Shown here piece by piece: positions 53,286 through 64,000 of a DNA stretch of 64,000 nt (positions within the stretch are counted from its first letter, which is position 1; each line of letters begins with the position of its first letter). The notes beneath the pieces were generated by a model that saw only the letters and a program-made list of their open reading frames with translations, had not been told where the DNA came from and ran no database searches. A program made the position numbers and the translations under genes. Source of the stretch: Pictodentalium vernedei (lineage: Eukaryota; Mollusca; Scaphopoda; Dentaliida; Dentaliidae); the NCBI GenBank assembly GCA_031216915.1, contig CM062297.1, forward strand, positions 537,190,971 through 537,254,970. Reading direction: 5' to 3'.

Positions 53286-55404
53286 AATAATCACCTCCTG
53301 GCCCTGCGAGGATTGCGGAGGGAGAAAACACATCCTCCACGACCCGCATCTCGCCCAGTCGACCTAGGGGCATCTGACCCGATATCTCAGGCCAGCATTA
53401 CGACCCCTATGTGAGTCGCAACTCTGACGGTCTCTGGAGTAAGACGTAGAGGCTTTGATCCTCTATAGGAACTTCCTTTGGATGTATTCGCCCCCGAAGA
53501 ACCTGCCTTACTCCTCCCTGCTGAGTCCGACTTTTTCAAAGCGGAATAACGCAGAGAATCCGGAGCTTTCTTAGTAATCTAATATGGATTGTAGAAAGCT
53601 TAACGTCGAAGAGAAGCTCTCCTGAGACCGGAGCGACTGGAAGAGAGTTTTTTCACCTTACTATCCACTCTTGTGGATGCAGGCAGGCCAGCATCACGTC
53701 TGACTAACTCCATATTGCCACTGAAAGGGCGGAGTTATACATAGAATATGCTATAGCCCTCTAAAGAACTCTTAAGGAAGATTGAAGATCCTGGAATTCT
53801 TTCGCTTCGAAATGTAGTGATAACACTCTGGTAGGGTGATCTGCATGAGATAATGCATCTAAATTGTCGGCTCCAGTATACTGGAGTAAATAGACATGGA
53901 CGCCGGCAATGACCATTCCAGGTCTTCAGCCTAGTCGTCCAAACGCAGAGGAACTCTCGGCGCACCTTGTCCTGCCGTTTCAAATTAATGTCTAGCATTG
54001 ATGAAAGGCAGCTGTATAGTGCTTAGGCGATAAGAAACCAGATTGCCAATCTTAGAGGCTAGCTTGAATATAGTGTCATTCAAAAGTTCAAATGTCCATG
54101 ACATTTCTGGACTGGGTCGGAAACTCAGGGACGGTGTCTCTAATCCGGCCAAAAAAGTCTGTGTCCAGTGACGCTTACGGTTTCTTATCAGGTAACGCAT
54201 CATTTTTGTCCAGAGAAACAACTTCTAAAAGGTGGAGTCAGATGAAATCTACGGCACCTTAAGTTGTTCAGAAAGGGAAAATTTCAGCAGTGCTGATTCC
54301 CTTTTACCATCCGCCTGGACCACATAATAATCTCGGTTGTCCCTACTGACTCTGCAGGGGAGCGAACCGACCCAGCTTGCTCAGATAGTTCTTTACTGAA
54401 AAAGTTTCTGATAGCTGCTGGGATGCTGCGATGAATGAGCTATCTGCGGTAGCAAGCCCGTCACGGAGGCCTGTGGAGCCGCAGTCTTACATAATTAGCC
54501 GCTGGAAGCTCCAGGGACATTCATTCCTGCATTTATATAATATGCGAACATCCCAACTGGAAAGGCCTCGTGTCTTTGGCTAGCGAATGGCGTGACCTGG
54601 TCGACATGGATTCCCTGGTCGGCAAAGCAGGCTGGATATCTGTGGTCACATAGCCAAGGTGCGGTCGTGTGTGCTGACGTGAGGATGAGGAAACCAATAG
54701 ACCAGCCGCGTCGGACTGTCTATGCGCCGGAGCGTCCCGAGCAGGAGGAGTGGACGTATGCTCTGACTAACGAACGAACATACAACAACATCGCGGCGAA
54801 GATGTTGTAAGAGAGAGGAGGCCTCTCTCGCTCACGGTCCGGGTAGACCTGGACGAGCTAGCTACCGGACTAACAGGCTTCCTCCGTACTATCCTCGGAT
54901 CCGTCGTCGCTGGGTGTGCACGTTCAATGTTTATAGTGCTCGCATCACCCGAACTCCTTCCCTGGACTGCAACGGACGAACCCGGCTGCCGAGCCATTCG
55001 ATGAATGGTCGCTACACTGGGTGAGCTAGCGGACAACAACACCGTCGATCCTACTAGGGACCTCTTAGGCAATTGTTGTATTTCATGAGCACTTTTTGCC
55101 GCTAGCTCTTCGTTAGACTGCAACGACGGAGACACACTTGTTGAAGACATCACGGAAACATTACCCTGTTCTTGTTCTTCTGAAAAAGAGACTGATAAAC
55201 TAGAGTGACCTTGAGGAGAGAGGACCAGCATGGACCCCTCACTGCTAACAATATACCGTGACACACGTCTCCAACATTGTCATTCCAATTGGCACACACT
55301 GAGCAAGAATTAGTGCGAGTACATTGACTACAAGAAACACAATGAACAAGAGAATCAGAGGAAGATTTCCTCGCATTACAATTTGCACAATATTCTCTGA
55401 TCAT
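53286..55404 (-). pseudogene. gag of DIRS copy D (degenerate, proximal copy)
   Basis: Minus-strand start MIREYCANCNARKSSSD with the Cys cluster (CANC, HCVSCSQC, CSVC), then the Ser-rich linker (SRYIVSSEGSMLVLSPQG), the middle domain (LNDTIFKLASKIGN) and a C-terminal/ORF2-overlap part to 53286. Several frameshifts. Modified forms of the paired hairpins are at 54785-54829. Confidence 0.78.
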
Positions 55405-55618
55405 GAAAAAATATAAAAAGTCATAGTACTCGCACTAAACCTTGAAACAAAGATACATAATATAATATAATCCATTATAACATTTCGGAAAAATAATTTA
55501 AAAAAAAAAAATTTTTTTTGAAAAATTTTCAGAAGAGCCCAAGTTCTCAATGTGAACAATGAGCCCAAATGGATCCCAAAAAAGCCTAAGTGTGGATAAA
55601 ATATTTTAAAACATTTTT
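55405..55618 (-). other. DIRS copy D leader, gag-proximal part
   Basis: Equivalent to copy A 4541-4745 (AGCCCAAGTT, TGAGCCC, ATGGATCC, AAGTGTGG). Interrupted by H3 at 55619. Confidence 0.7.
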
Positions 55619-55931
55619 AATGAAAGTGTCAATGACACTGTAGCTCAACTTGACAAACTTGAACTTGGTAAGTAATAAATGAAATGGCAAAACTGAAGAT
55701 CATTGGTACCAATGTTATTTTTTGAAATTTCAACATAACAGCATTGTGCGTGCACAACGTCAAGAGTAATCCATGCATTTTTAAATGTAAACTGTAAGAC
55801 TGGCTAAAGGAAGAATTTTGATACACAAATGCAGTATGTTCAGAGGTTATTGTAAATGGCAACTTTTTTCACAGAAATGAATGCTTATCTAAAGTTCTTG
55901 CCTAATGAGCATACCAAGTTCAACTAGAACT

Positions 55932-58822
55932 ATCACTGACGGTGATTAATACCCCCGCTTTGGGTTTTTAGAGGAATGCACTTCTGATCATGTAGGCGAA
56001 GGCCATAAGGAAATGTATACATAAAGATCATTTTTTGTTGTTGAAATTTGTATTTGCATGTGGCCTTCCACAGAACAGCACTGAATACTTAAAGAGCCCA
56101 CACATATATGGTTTACATTTGGAAAAACACATTTACAATGTGCAACATGTATTCAAAATCGGTTCATTAATGTAGGAGGAGTTGCACACACAAGAATCCC
56201 ATTTGAAAACCCATAATAAATCCAAGTTAAAGGGAGATAACCTGGTTAAAATTGTCGCAGATCAAAAATCTTGGAATATGCGCATGTTCACTTAGTAGTG
56301 ATGATGTCTGAAAAGTTTTGTCCAAATTGATTGATAAATGTAGGAGGAGTTGCGCACACAAGAATTTCATGTAGAAACCCATAATAAATCTAAGTTAAAG
56401 GGAGATAACCTAGTTAAAATTGCCACAGCTCCAAAATTTTGGAATATGCGCATGTTCACTTAGTAGTGATGATGTCTGTAAACTTTCGTCCAAATTGATT
56501 GATAAATGTAGGAGGAGTTGCGCACACAAGAATTTCATGCAGAAACCCATATTAAATCAAAGTTCAAGAGAGATAACCTGGTTAAAATTGTCGCAGATCA
56601 AAAAGTTTGGAATATGCACATGTTCACTTAGTAGAGATGATGTTTGAAAGGTTTCATCAAAATCGGTTCATTAATGTAGGAGGAGTTGCGCACACAAGAA
56701 TTTGTTCAAACGGAAAGACATAATAAATCTAAGTCAAAGGGAGATAACCTGGTTAAAATTGTCGCAGATCAAAAATCTTGGAATATGCGCATGTTCACTT
56801 AGTAGTGATGATGTCTGAAACGTTTTGTCCAAATTGATTGATAAATGTAGGAGGAGTTGCACACACAAGAATTTCATGTAGAAACCCATATTAAATCAAA
56901 GTTCAAGAGAGATAACCTGGTTAAAATTGTCGCAGATTAAAAAGTTTGGAATATGCACATGTTCACTTAGTAGAGATGATGTTTGAAAGGTTTCATCAAA
57001 ATCGGTTCATTAATGTAGGAGGAGTTGCGCACACAAGAATTTGTTCGGATGGAAAGACACAATAAATCTAAGTCAAAGGGAGATAACCTGGTTAAAATTG
57101 TCGCAGATCAAAAATCTTGGAATATGGGTATGTTCACTTAGTAGTGATGATGTCTGAAAAGTTTTGTCCAAATTGATTGATAAATGTAGGAGGAGTTGCA
57201 CGCACAAGAATTTCATGTAGAAACCCATAATAAATCTAAGTTAAAGGGAGATAACCTAGTTAAAATTGCCACAGCTCCAAAATTTTGGAATATGCGCATG
57301 TTCACTTAGTAGTGATGATGTCTGTAAACTTTCGTCCAAATTGATTGATAAATGTAGGAGTTGCGCACACAAGAATTTCATGCGGAAACCCATATTAAAT
57401 CAAAGTTCAAGAGAGATAACCTGGTTAAAATTGTCGCAGATCAAAAAGTTTGGAATATGCACATGTTCACTTAGTAGAGATGATGTTTGAAAGGTTTCAT
57501 CAAAATCGGTTCATTAATGTAGGAGGAGTTGCGCACACAAGAATTAGTTCGAATGGAAAGACACAATAAATCTAAGTCAAAGGGAGATAATCTGGTTAAA
57601 ATTGTCGCAGATCAAAAATCTTGGAATATGCGCATGTTCACTTAGTAGTGATGATGTCTGAAAAGTTTTGTCCAAATTGATTGATAAATGTAGGAGGAGT
57701 TGCACGCACAAGAATTTCATGTAGAAACCCATAATAAATCTAAGTTAAAGGGAGATAACCTAGTTAAAATTGCCACAGCTCAAAAATTTTGGAATATGCG
57801 CATGTTCACTTAGTAGTGATGATGTCTGTAAACTTTCGTCCAAATTGATTGATAAATGTAGGAGGAGTTGCGCACACAAGAATTTCATGCAGAAACCCAT
57901 ATTAAATCAAAGTTCAAGAGAGATAACCTGGTTAAAATTGTCGCAGATCAAAAAGTTTGGAATATGCACATGTTCACTTAGTAGAGATGATGTTTGAAAG
58001 GTTTCATCAAAATCGGTTCATTAATGTAGGAGGAGTTGCACACACAAGAATTTGTTCGAACGGAAAGACATAATAAATCTAAGTCAAAGGGAGATAACCT
58101 GTTTAAAATTGTCGCAGATCTAAAATCTTGGAATATGCGCATGTTCACTTAGTAGTGATGATGTCTGAAAAGTTTTGTCCAAATTGATTGATAAATGTAG
58201 GAGGAGTTGCGCACACACGAATTTCATGTAGAAACCCATAATAAATCTAAGTTAAAGGGAGATAACCTAGTTAAAATTGCCACAGCTCAAAAATTTTGGA
58301 ATATGCGCATGCTCACTTAGTAGTGATGATGTCTGTAAACTTTCGTCATAATTGATTGATAAATGTAGGAGGAGTTGTGCACACAAGAATTTCATGCAGA
58401 AACCCATATTAAATCAAAGTTCAAGAGAGATAACCTGGTTAAAATTGTCGCAGATCAAAAAGTTTGGAATATGCACATGTTCACTTAGTAGAGATGATGT
58501 TTGAAAGGTTTCATCAAAATCGGTTCATTAATGTAGGAGGAGTTGCGCACACAAGAATTTGTTCGGATGGAAAGACACAATAAATCTAAGTCAAAGGGAG
58601 ATAACCTGGTTAAAATTGTCGCAGATCAAAAATCTTGGAATATGCGCATGTTCACTTAGTAGTGATGATGTCTGAAAAGTTTTGTCCAAATTGATTGATA
58701 AATGTAGGATGAGTTGCGCACACAAGAATTTCATGTCCGGAAAGAAGTACGGACGGACGTACGGATGGACGTACAGGGCGATTCCTATATAGCCCCGACT
58801 TCTTCGAAGCGGGGGTATAAAA
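55932..58822 (+). mobile_element. HINE-like element H3b with three-monomer higher-order repeat
   Basis: 5' mini-hairpin ATCAC-TGACG-GTGAT (55932-55946), sub-terminal TACCCCCGCTT (55950-55960), its exact partner AAGCGGGGGTA at 58807-58817, a CGGACGGACGTACGGATGGA tract and a 3' hairpin at 58793-58814. The core has about 15 monomers of ~168 bp in three variants repeating as a ~504-bp unit. Small plus-strand frames at 56420, 57266 and 57770 are one variant's translation repeated, not genes. Confidence 0.72.
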
Positions 58823-59621
58823 ACAATCCTATGATAAATGTGGCCTGTAGGTCATGTCAAAGAATGCTGATGCACAAATGCAATAAATTCGAAGACTGTT
58901 GCTGACAGCAACAGTTTTTGATTGAAATGAAAAGAAAATCAATAGCTCCTATCTCTGTCACCCTGCATAAGCATACAAAGTTTCAAAACAACCTGATAAT
59001 GAATGTGTCCTCTGAGGCATGCCAAAGGAAGATGTTAATGCACTAAGTAGAAGGTCATTGCTTGTGGCACTGGGTTTTTTTTATGGAAATTCATAAATAT
59101 ACCCTGCAGAGAGTGCAAAAGGGATAAGTTACTGCCAAATGCAGTAAGTTCAAAGGTTGGTGATAACGACAATAAATTTTTATGGAAATGAAAAAAAAGC
59201 AATAGCTCACATCTAGAGGTCACACGGAACACACACACCAAGTTTCAAAGTGATCCGATCATAAACGTGCCCTGAAGGCCGTGTTAAAAGGAAATATTGA
59301 GGTCTAACTAAATTAAGTTCAAAGGTCAACATTTTTTGACAGAAATGGAAGAAAATCGACAGCTCCCATATAGATGTCACCCCACACAAGCTCACCAAGT
59401 TTGCAAGCGATCCAATTATAAATGTGCCCTGCAGGATGTGTCAAAGGGAAATATTGATGCTTAACTGCACTAAGTTTTTTACTAAGTTAATTGAAGGTCA
59501 TTGCCAGTGGCAACATTTTTTGACGGAAACCAAAGAAAATTGATAGCTCTCATCTAGAGGCCCTCCCCATACAAGCATACCAGGTTTCAAAGCAATCCGA
59601 TCATAAATGTACCCTGTAGGG

Positions 59622-60753
59622 TAGGGTTGGGCGGTATTGGGAAAAATAAATACCGCGGTAATCGCAAAATATTACCACGGTATACCGAAATACCGATTAA
59701 AATCAAAGGGGTCTTCTCTATAACAAAAAACGCAACTTCAACGTGTCGAAACTGTAAAATTTGAGTCTGAAGCTATGCACAAGACGGCCGTCAAAAATCA
59801 AAACTTTTTCAAATATTTACTCACAAATGATTTTAGTTAAGCACAAAGTTCAGTTGGGTCAACTTGGGGTATATAACAAGGCACATTTGATGTTTATCGA
59901 AGGAAATTCAAAATAAAATCAAACCCAGAGATAATAATTCTTTGAATCAGAATCGTCCAGTGACATGAGATTGAGAAGTGAAGTGTGCAAAAAGTAACAA
60001 CAGAAGGGCATGCAATTGCCACAGTTCATCACAATAATTTTCATGTTTGATTAAAATTAATAACCGTATTACACATCACCATTCAAATAAAAAGGTTGTA
60101 TGGGGCGAATGCTGCTTGGTAGAAAATGTAAGTGAGTTGGGCTTTTTTATTTATAACAATGACAAGACTTTCATCCTTTTTGTGTTGAATGATCCTACAA
60201 GCACATTTATGAAGTCACGAGGCAGTAATGACGTAATGCGTGTCCTAGCAGCCAATCACTGTGAGTTTCGTTTGGAATCCCCTGATATTTCCCCCAAAGA
60301 AAATGTCCTATTTTTATTTAACTTCAGCAGACGGCAGTGCCATTTGACGAAAGTGTCCACGTGACTAACTACGCATGCTTAGTGCGTGCCTTCCGCCTCA
60401 ACTTGTTTCAAATTCAAGGTAAACAGAATTGCTTCAGTTCCAGTAGTCAGCTATTCATTAAATGCCTCCACAGAATATAAATGACCTGGCAGAAATCTGC
60501 AAACACACATATCTTGAAATTTACTATGATTCACACAGCAAGAAAGTAAATAGAATACAATAATTACCCAAATTTAAGCCAAGTGTATCGAGCCTGATTG
60601 ACGTGATCACAGCCATCAGCGATGGGCAATTTGAGAATTGCATATCACGGTAAAACCCAGTTTTCGGTATACCGATTAAACAATTATTTGCCGGTATCGG
60701 TATTGAAAATATTACCGAATATAATCGGTATACCGAAATACCGCCCAACCCTA
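59622..60753. mobile_element. hAT-like non-autonomous DNA transposon with 8-bp TSD
   Basis: TIRs TAGGGTTGGGCGGTATT and AATACCGCCCAACCCTA, flanked by direct repeats CTGTAGGG (59614-59621 and 60754-60761). The empty monomer reads CCCTGTAGGGTGTGCC, giving the target exactly. Sub-terminal GGTATACCGAAATACCG motifs abound. A 105-codon frame (60047-60364, plus) has no recognisable domain and I do not call it a gene. Confidence 0.85.
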
Positions 60754-62407
60754 CTGTAGGGTGTGCCAAAGGGAAATATTGAGTCTTCTGACTAAACTAA
60801 GTTCTAAGAACGTTGACCGCGGCAACATTTTTTGACGGAAAATGAAGAAAATCGATAGCTCCCATCTGGGGGTCTCCCCAAACAAGTATACCAGGTTTCA
60901 AAGCAATCTGATCATAAATGTACCCTGTAGGGTGTGCCAAAGGGAAATATTGAGTCTTCTGACTAAACTAAGTTCTACAAACGTTGGCCGTGGCAACATT
61001 TTTTGCCGGAAATTGAAGAAAATCGATAGTTCCCATCTAGAGGTCACCCTAAACAAGCATACCAGGTTTCAAAGCAATCAAATCATAAATATGCCCTGTA
61101 GGGAGTGCCAAAGGGAAATATTGTGGTCTGACTAAACTAAGTTCTAAGAACGTTGGCTGCGGCAACATTTTTTGACAGAAATTGAAGAAAATTGATAGCT
61201 CCCATCTAGAGGTCACCCCAAACAAGCATGCCAGGGTTCAAAGCAATCCGATAATAAATGTACCCTGTAGGGTGTGCCAAAGGGAAATATTGAGTCTACT
61301 GACAAAACTAAGTTCTAAGAACGTTGGCTGCGGCAACATTTTTTGACGGAAATTGAAGAAAGTCGATAGCTCCCATCTGGAGGTCTTCCCAAACAAGCAC
61401 ACCAGGTTTCAAAGCAATCTGATCATAAATGTGCCCTGTAGGGTGTGCCAAAGGGAAATATTGAGGTCTGACTAAACTAAGTTCTACGAACGTTGGCCGT
61501 GGCAACATTTTTTGCTGGAAATTGAAGAAAATCGATAGCTCCCATCTAGAGGTCACCCTCAACAAGCATACCAGGTTTCAAAGCAATCAAATCATAAATA
61601 TGCCCTGTAGGGTGTGCCAAAGGGAAATATTGTGATCTGACTAAACTAAGTTCTAAGAACGTTGGCTGCGGCAACATTTTTTGACGTAAATTGAAGAAAA
61701 TTGATAGCTCCCATCTAGAGGTCACCCCAAACAAGGATGCCAGGGTTCAAAGCAATCCGATAATAAATGTACCCTGTAGAGTGTGCCAAAGGGAAATATT
61801 GAGTCTTCTGACTAAACTAAGTTCTAAGAACGTTGGCCGCGGCAACATTTTTTGACGGAAATTGAAGAAAATCGATAGCTCCCATCTGGAAGTCTCCCCA
61901 AACAAGCATACCAGGTTACAAAGCAATCTGATCATAAATGTGCCCTGTAGGGTGTGCCAAAGGGAAATATTGAGGTCTGACTAAACTAAGTTCTACGAAT
62001 GTTGGCCGTGGCAACATTTTTTGCCGGAAATTGAAGAAAATCAATAGCTCCCATCTAGAGGTCACCCTAAACAAGCATACAAGGTTTCAAAGCAATCAAA
62101 TCATAAATGTGCCCTGTAGGGTGTGCCAAAGGGAAATATTGAGGTCTGACTAAACTAAGTTCTAAGAACGTTGGCCGCGGCAACATTTTTTGATGGAAAT
62201 TGAAGAAAATCGATAGCTCCCACCTAGAGGTCACCCCAAACGAGCATACCAAGTTTCAAAGTAATCTGATCATAAATGCAACCTGTGAGGTGTGCCAAAG
62301 GAAATTGTGGACGTACGTACTAACGTACTAACATACTAACGTACGTACGTACGCCGACGGACGAGAAGTGATGACAATAGCTCAGCTTGACTTTGTCAAG
62401 TTGAGCT

Positions 62408-63078
62408 AAAAATTAATGCAACACTTACGGACAATATTAATGTATCTGGCTATGAGCAGAACTAAATAGAAGACAAGTAATCACTATCAGAAGTAACCGT
62501 TGTCAACATAAACAAAAGTGTACAAAAACCGGAAACATGACTCCAGGCTCTGTAAACATGGCCCAAAATCAGTCACCAATTTAAACACTATCCGATGCAA
62601 AGCAGAGGCTTCCAGAGAAGAAACTGCAGTACATCGGATGGTAGATGCAGATCACAATGTCTAATCACCCAAGGGTGAGGACGTAACATGGGGAAAAAAC
62701 AGAATAATCATTCTGTTACCAAGCCAAAACTCCCAAGAAATTTTAGTAAAAAAAATTCCAAAATTATGCCAAAAGCATGGGAGAATAGCAAGGGGGGAAT
62801 AATGGAAAGGAAGAGAGGTAACACTGAACAAACAATGGTAAATTCATAGCAAGAATGACAACATCAGGGCCATGCCCCGAAATTAGGGAACTTGAAAAAA
62901 TTTCGTAAGAAAATTATAAGTTACAGCCCTGATCATATCCTGCCACTGTTTCATCCTCTCATCCTTCTATTTCCTCCTTAGATCCACCATTTCTTTCATA
63001 ATTATGTGTCTGGCATTATTTAAACAGAGATTTACAGCACAAATATCAGAGAGGTGTTACTAAATTTAGGGCCAAACA
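62408..63078 (-). other. DIRS copy D leader, terminal-repeat-proximal part
   Basis: Resumes with AATTAATGCAACACTTACGG, matching copy B at 11390, and carries the conserved hairpin AACAGAAT/ATTCTGTT (62698-62717). No coding sequence. Confidence 0.7.
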
Positions 63079-63280
63079 AAGAATGACAATTGGCGCCAAT
63101 TTCGAGACCTCCTTGACACTGCACATGCACAGTGGACAAAAGGTATGGAGGGCCACATAGGACATTGAAAATTCGGATTTGATGCAAATTTTGGGGATTG
63201 GGGGGCAAAATTTGGGTTTGGCCATTGATTTTAAGAAGTTAGCACCAGCTAAGTCTGGGTCATTGGTACAGTATAAAAAT
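63079..63280 (-). repeat. Right ITR of DIRS copy D
   Basis: Runs from AAGAATGACAATTGGCGCC to CAGTATAAAAAT. The NRF-1-like core has decayed to TGCACATGCACA. Confidence 0.85.
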
Positions 63281-64000
63281 ATAATAGCCCTAGAAAGGAC
63301 TCTAAAAGAGCTACGAACGTCCTCAAATTCCTTTCCGTAGACGTTGCATCCATCGCATCGCAACCATGTGTTGTTCCGAAAGGGAAGGGTAATCCCCCTC
63401 TGTAGCCCTTTCATCATTCGTCTGAATCAGTTGAAAATCACGGTCAGTGGCATCTGAACTTGCAGATGACTAGACCGACCCAGCACCATCCAACAGCTCA
63501 GGTTCTGAGACTGCCATTGGCTGCTTCTGCACTTGCTGGGATGCTGCAATGAACTGCGCAATCTGCTACAGCAAGTCCGTTATGGAGGCCTGAGGAGCAG
63601 CGGTCTTCAGTTCCTCACCGCCAGCTGCTCCCGGGACAGTGTGTCCGAGACGCTTTTTTCTCCGTACATCCCAATAAATGAGGCCTCGTCTCCTTAGCTA
63701 CTGAATAGTGCTACTTTCGAGAGGTCGCAGCATTCTGATTCTCATGAACAAACTCAGGGAAGTATTGATGCATTAGATCCATCGCCACCCTGTGTTGTTC
63801 TGAAAGGAGAGGGTAATTCTCCTCCAAATCCCTTTCACCATTCGACTGAATCAGATTAGAGTCACAGTCATCGGCATCTGAATGTTCAGATGACTGGACC
63901 GACCCAGCACCATCCGACAGCTCAGGCTCTGAAACTGCCGTTGGCAGCTTCTGCACTTGCTGGCATGCTGCGATTAGCTGCGCAATCTGCGACAGCAAGT
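63281..64000 (-). pseudogene. gag of DIRS copy E, resumed; internal duplication; runs off window
   Basis: Continues copy E's gag (ATAATAGCCCTAGAAAGGAC) after copy D. A gag N-half segment is present twice: 63362-63585 and 63786-64000 share TGTGTTGTTC(T/C)GAAAG, ACCGACCCAGCACCATCC and GCAAGT landmarks, offset about 420 bp. The right-hand copy is open on minus from 63998 (MLSQIAQLIAACQQ, ELSDGAGSVQSSEHSD). Same domain as copy A 3600-3380. Confidence 0.72.

Larger units (their letters stand above)
55619..62407 (+). mobile_element. HINE-like element H3, 6.79 kb, with nested elements
   Basis: 5' mini-hairpin AGTGTC-AAT-GACACT (55625-55639), sub-terminal TAGCTCAACTTG (55641-55652). The 3' partner CAAGTTGAGCTA (62397-62408) sits in a hairpin AGCTCAGCTTGAC/GTCAAGTTGAGCT (62379-62407), preceded by a CGTACGTACGTACGCCGACG tract. 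The core is ~165-bp monomers (TTTGACGGAAATTGAAGAAA, ATCGATAGCTCCCATCTAGA, CCCTGTAGGGTGTGCCAAAG). H3b (55932-58822) and a hAT-like element (59622-60753) are inserted in monomers. Ends are the same family as H1/H2, but the core is unrelated. Confidence 0.72.
49884..63280 (-). mobile_element. DIRS-like element, copy D, inserted in copy E and split by H3
   Basis: Left tip GTTAAAAAATTTATAG (49884), right tip CAGTATAAAAAT (63280). Without the 6.79-kb H3 insertion it is about 6.6 kb, the size of B and C. The two ITRs show several mismatches, so it is older than C. Almost all RT is lost and a gag segment is duplicated with the RT scar between. Confidence 0.87.
46256..64000 (-). mobile_element. Old DIRS-like element, copy E, split by H5 and by DIRS copy D (continues past window)
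   Basis: The left tip ATTAAAAATTTAAAG at 46256 starts a diverged ITR, then an ICR (46578-46676) and YR remnant to 47598. HINE H5 interrupts, gag/RT remnants run to 49883, copy D interrupts, and E's gag resumes at 63281 in register. Joining 49868-49883 to 63281-63291 gives the same number of bases as the matching gag segment of other copies. The right end is outside the window. Confidence 0.8.

Noticed and set aside
56420..57997. Three near-identical 74-75-codon plus-strand frames
   Set aside because: One frame of the H3b higher-order repeat seen three times; no start context and no domain.
56160..58730. CRISPR-like regular spacing
   Set aside because: Monomers are contiguous with no short repeat/unique spacer alternation; this is a satellite core in a eukaryotic element.
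60047..60364. 105-codon plus-strand frame in the hAT-like element
   Set aside because: No transposase motif, BED finger or other domain; too short to support.

Overview
This is a repeat-dominated stretch of a eukaryotic, most probably molluscan (bivalve-like) genome. That guess rests on stacked DIRS-type retrotransposons plus many 'pearl/CvA/HINE'-like elements (a tandem-monomer core, an ACGG-type tetranucleotide tract, and a 3' hairpin), a combination known from bivalves. I see no operons, bacterial signals, CRISPR array or rRNA. Almost everything that looks coding is transposon-derived. Three short, splice-flanked open segments (25250-25351 and 32651-32732 on minus, 32447-32550 on plus) are the only host-exon candidates.

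Layout. 1-5627: right part of a minus-strand DIRS-like element, copy A. It has an open but window-truncated tyrosine recombinase (YR), a frameshifted RT/RNase H/methyltransferase-like ORF2 and a gag-like ORF1 with a single nonsense codon. 5628-12276: defective DIRS copy B, whose outer left inverted repeat is missing exactly where A ends. 13206-14995: HINE-like element H1. 15569-16473: LINE 3' fragment. 17507-24427: DIRS copy C, close sister of B, with 189-bp terminal inverted repeats that I read as identical. 25703-29142: hAT-like element T with 8-bp target duplications, carrying HINE-like H2 inside. 29780-30797, 33960-36213 and 36299-39387: further tandem-monomer elements. 39640-43165: tandem array interrupted by a Tc1-like transposon and a pogo-like MITE. 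43862-45050: 5'-truncated LINE. 45105-46094: HINE-like fragment interrupted by a tRNA-derived SINE. 46256-64000: old DIRS copy E, interrupted by HINE-like H5 and by DIRS copy D (49884-63280). D is interrupted by HINE-like H3 (55619-62407), which carries another HINE-like element (H3b) and an 8-bp-TSD hAT-like element (59622-60753).

How the parts relate. All five DIRS copies lie in the same orientation, coding on the minus strand. Copies C, D and E keep the diagnostic arrangement of inverted terminal repeats (ITRs) plus an internal complementary region (ICR) that joins the complements of both ends. A supplies the nearly intact protein set. B, C and D have lost essentially all of the RT, and B, C, D and E each carry an internally duplicated gag segment, which suggests non-autonomous derivatives moved by proteins from A-like elements. 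Many insertion boundaries can be read directly because an uninterrupted relative of the target lies elsewhere in the window.

Limits: alignments were done by eye, so percentages are avoided and boundaries in degenerate regions may be off by tens of bases. Family names for LINE, SINE, hAT and HINE elements come from motifs and structure, not from database hits.
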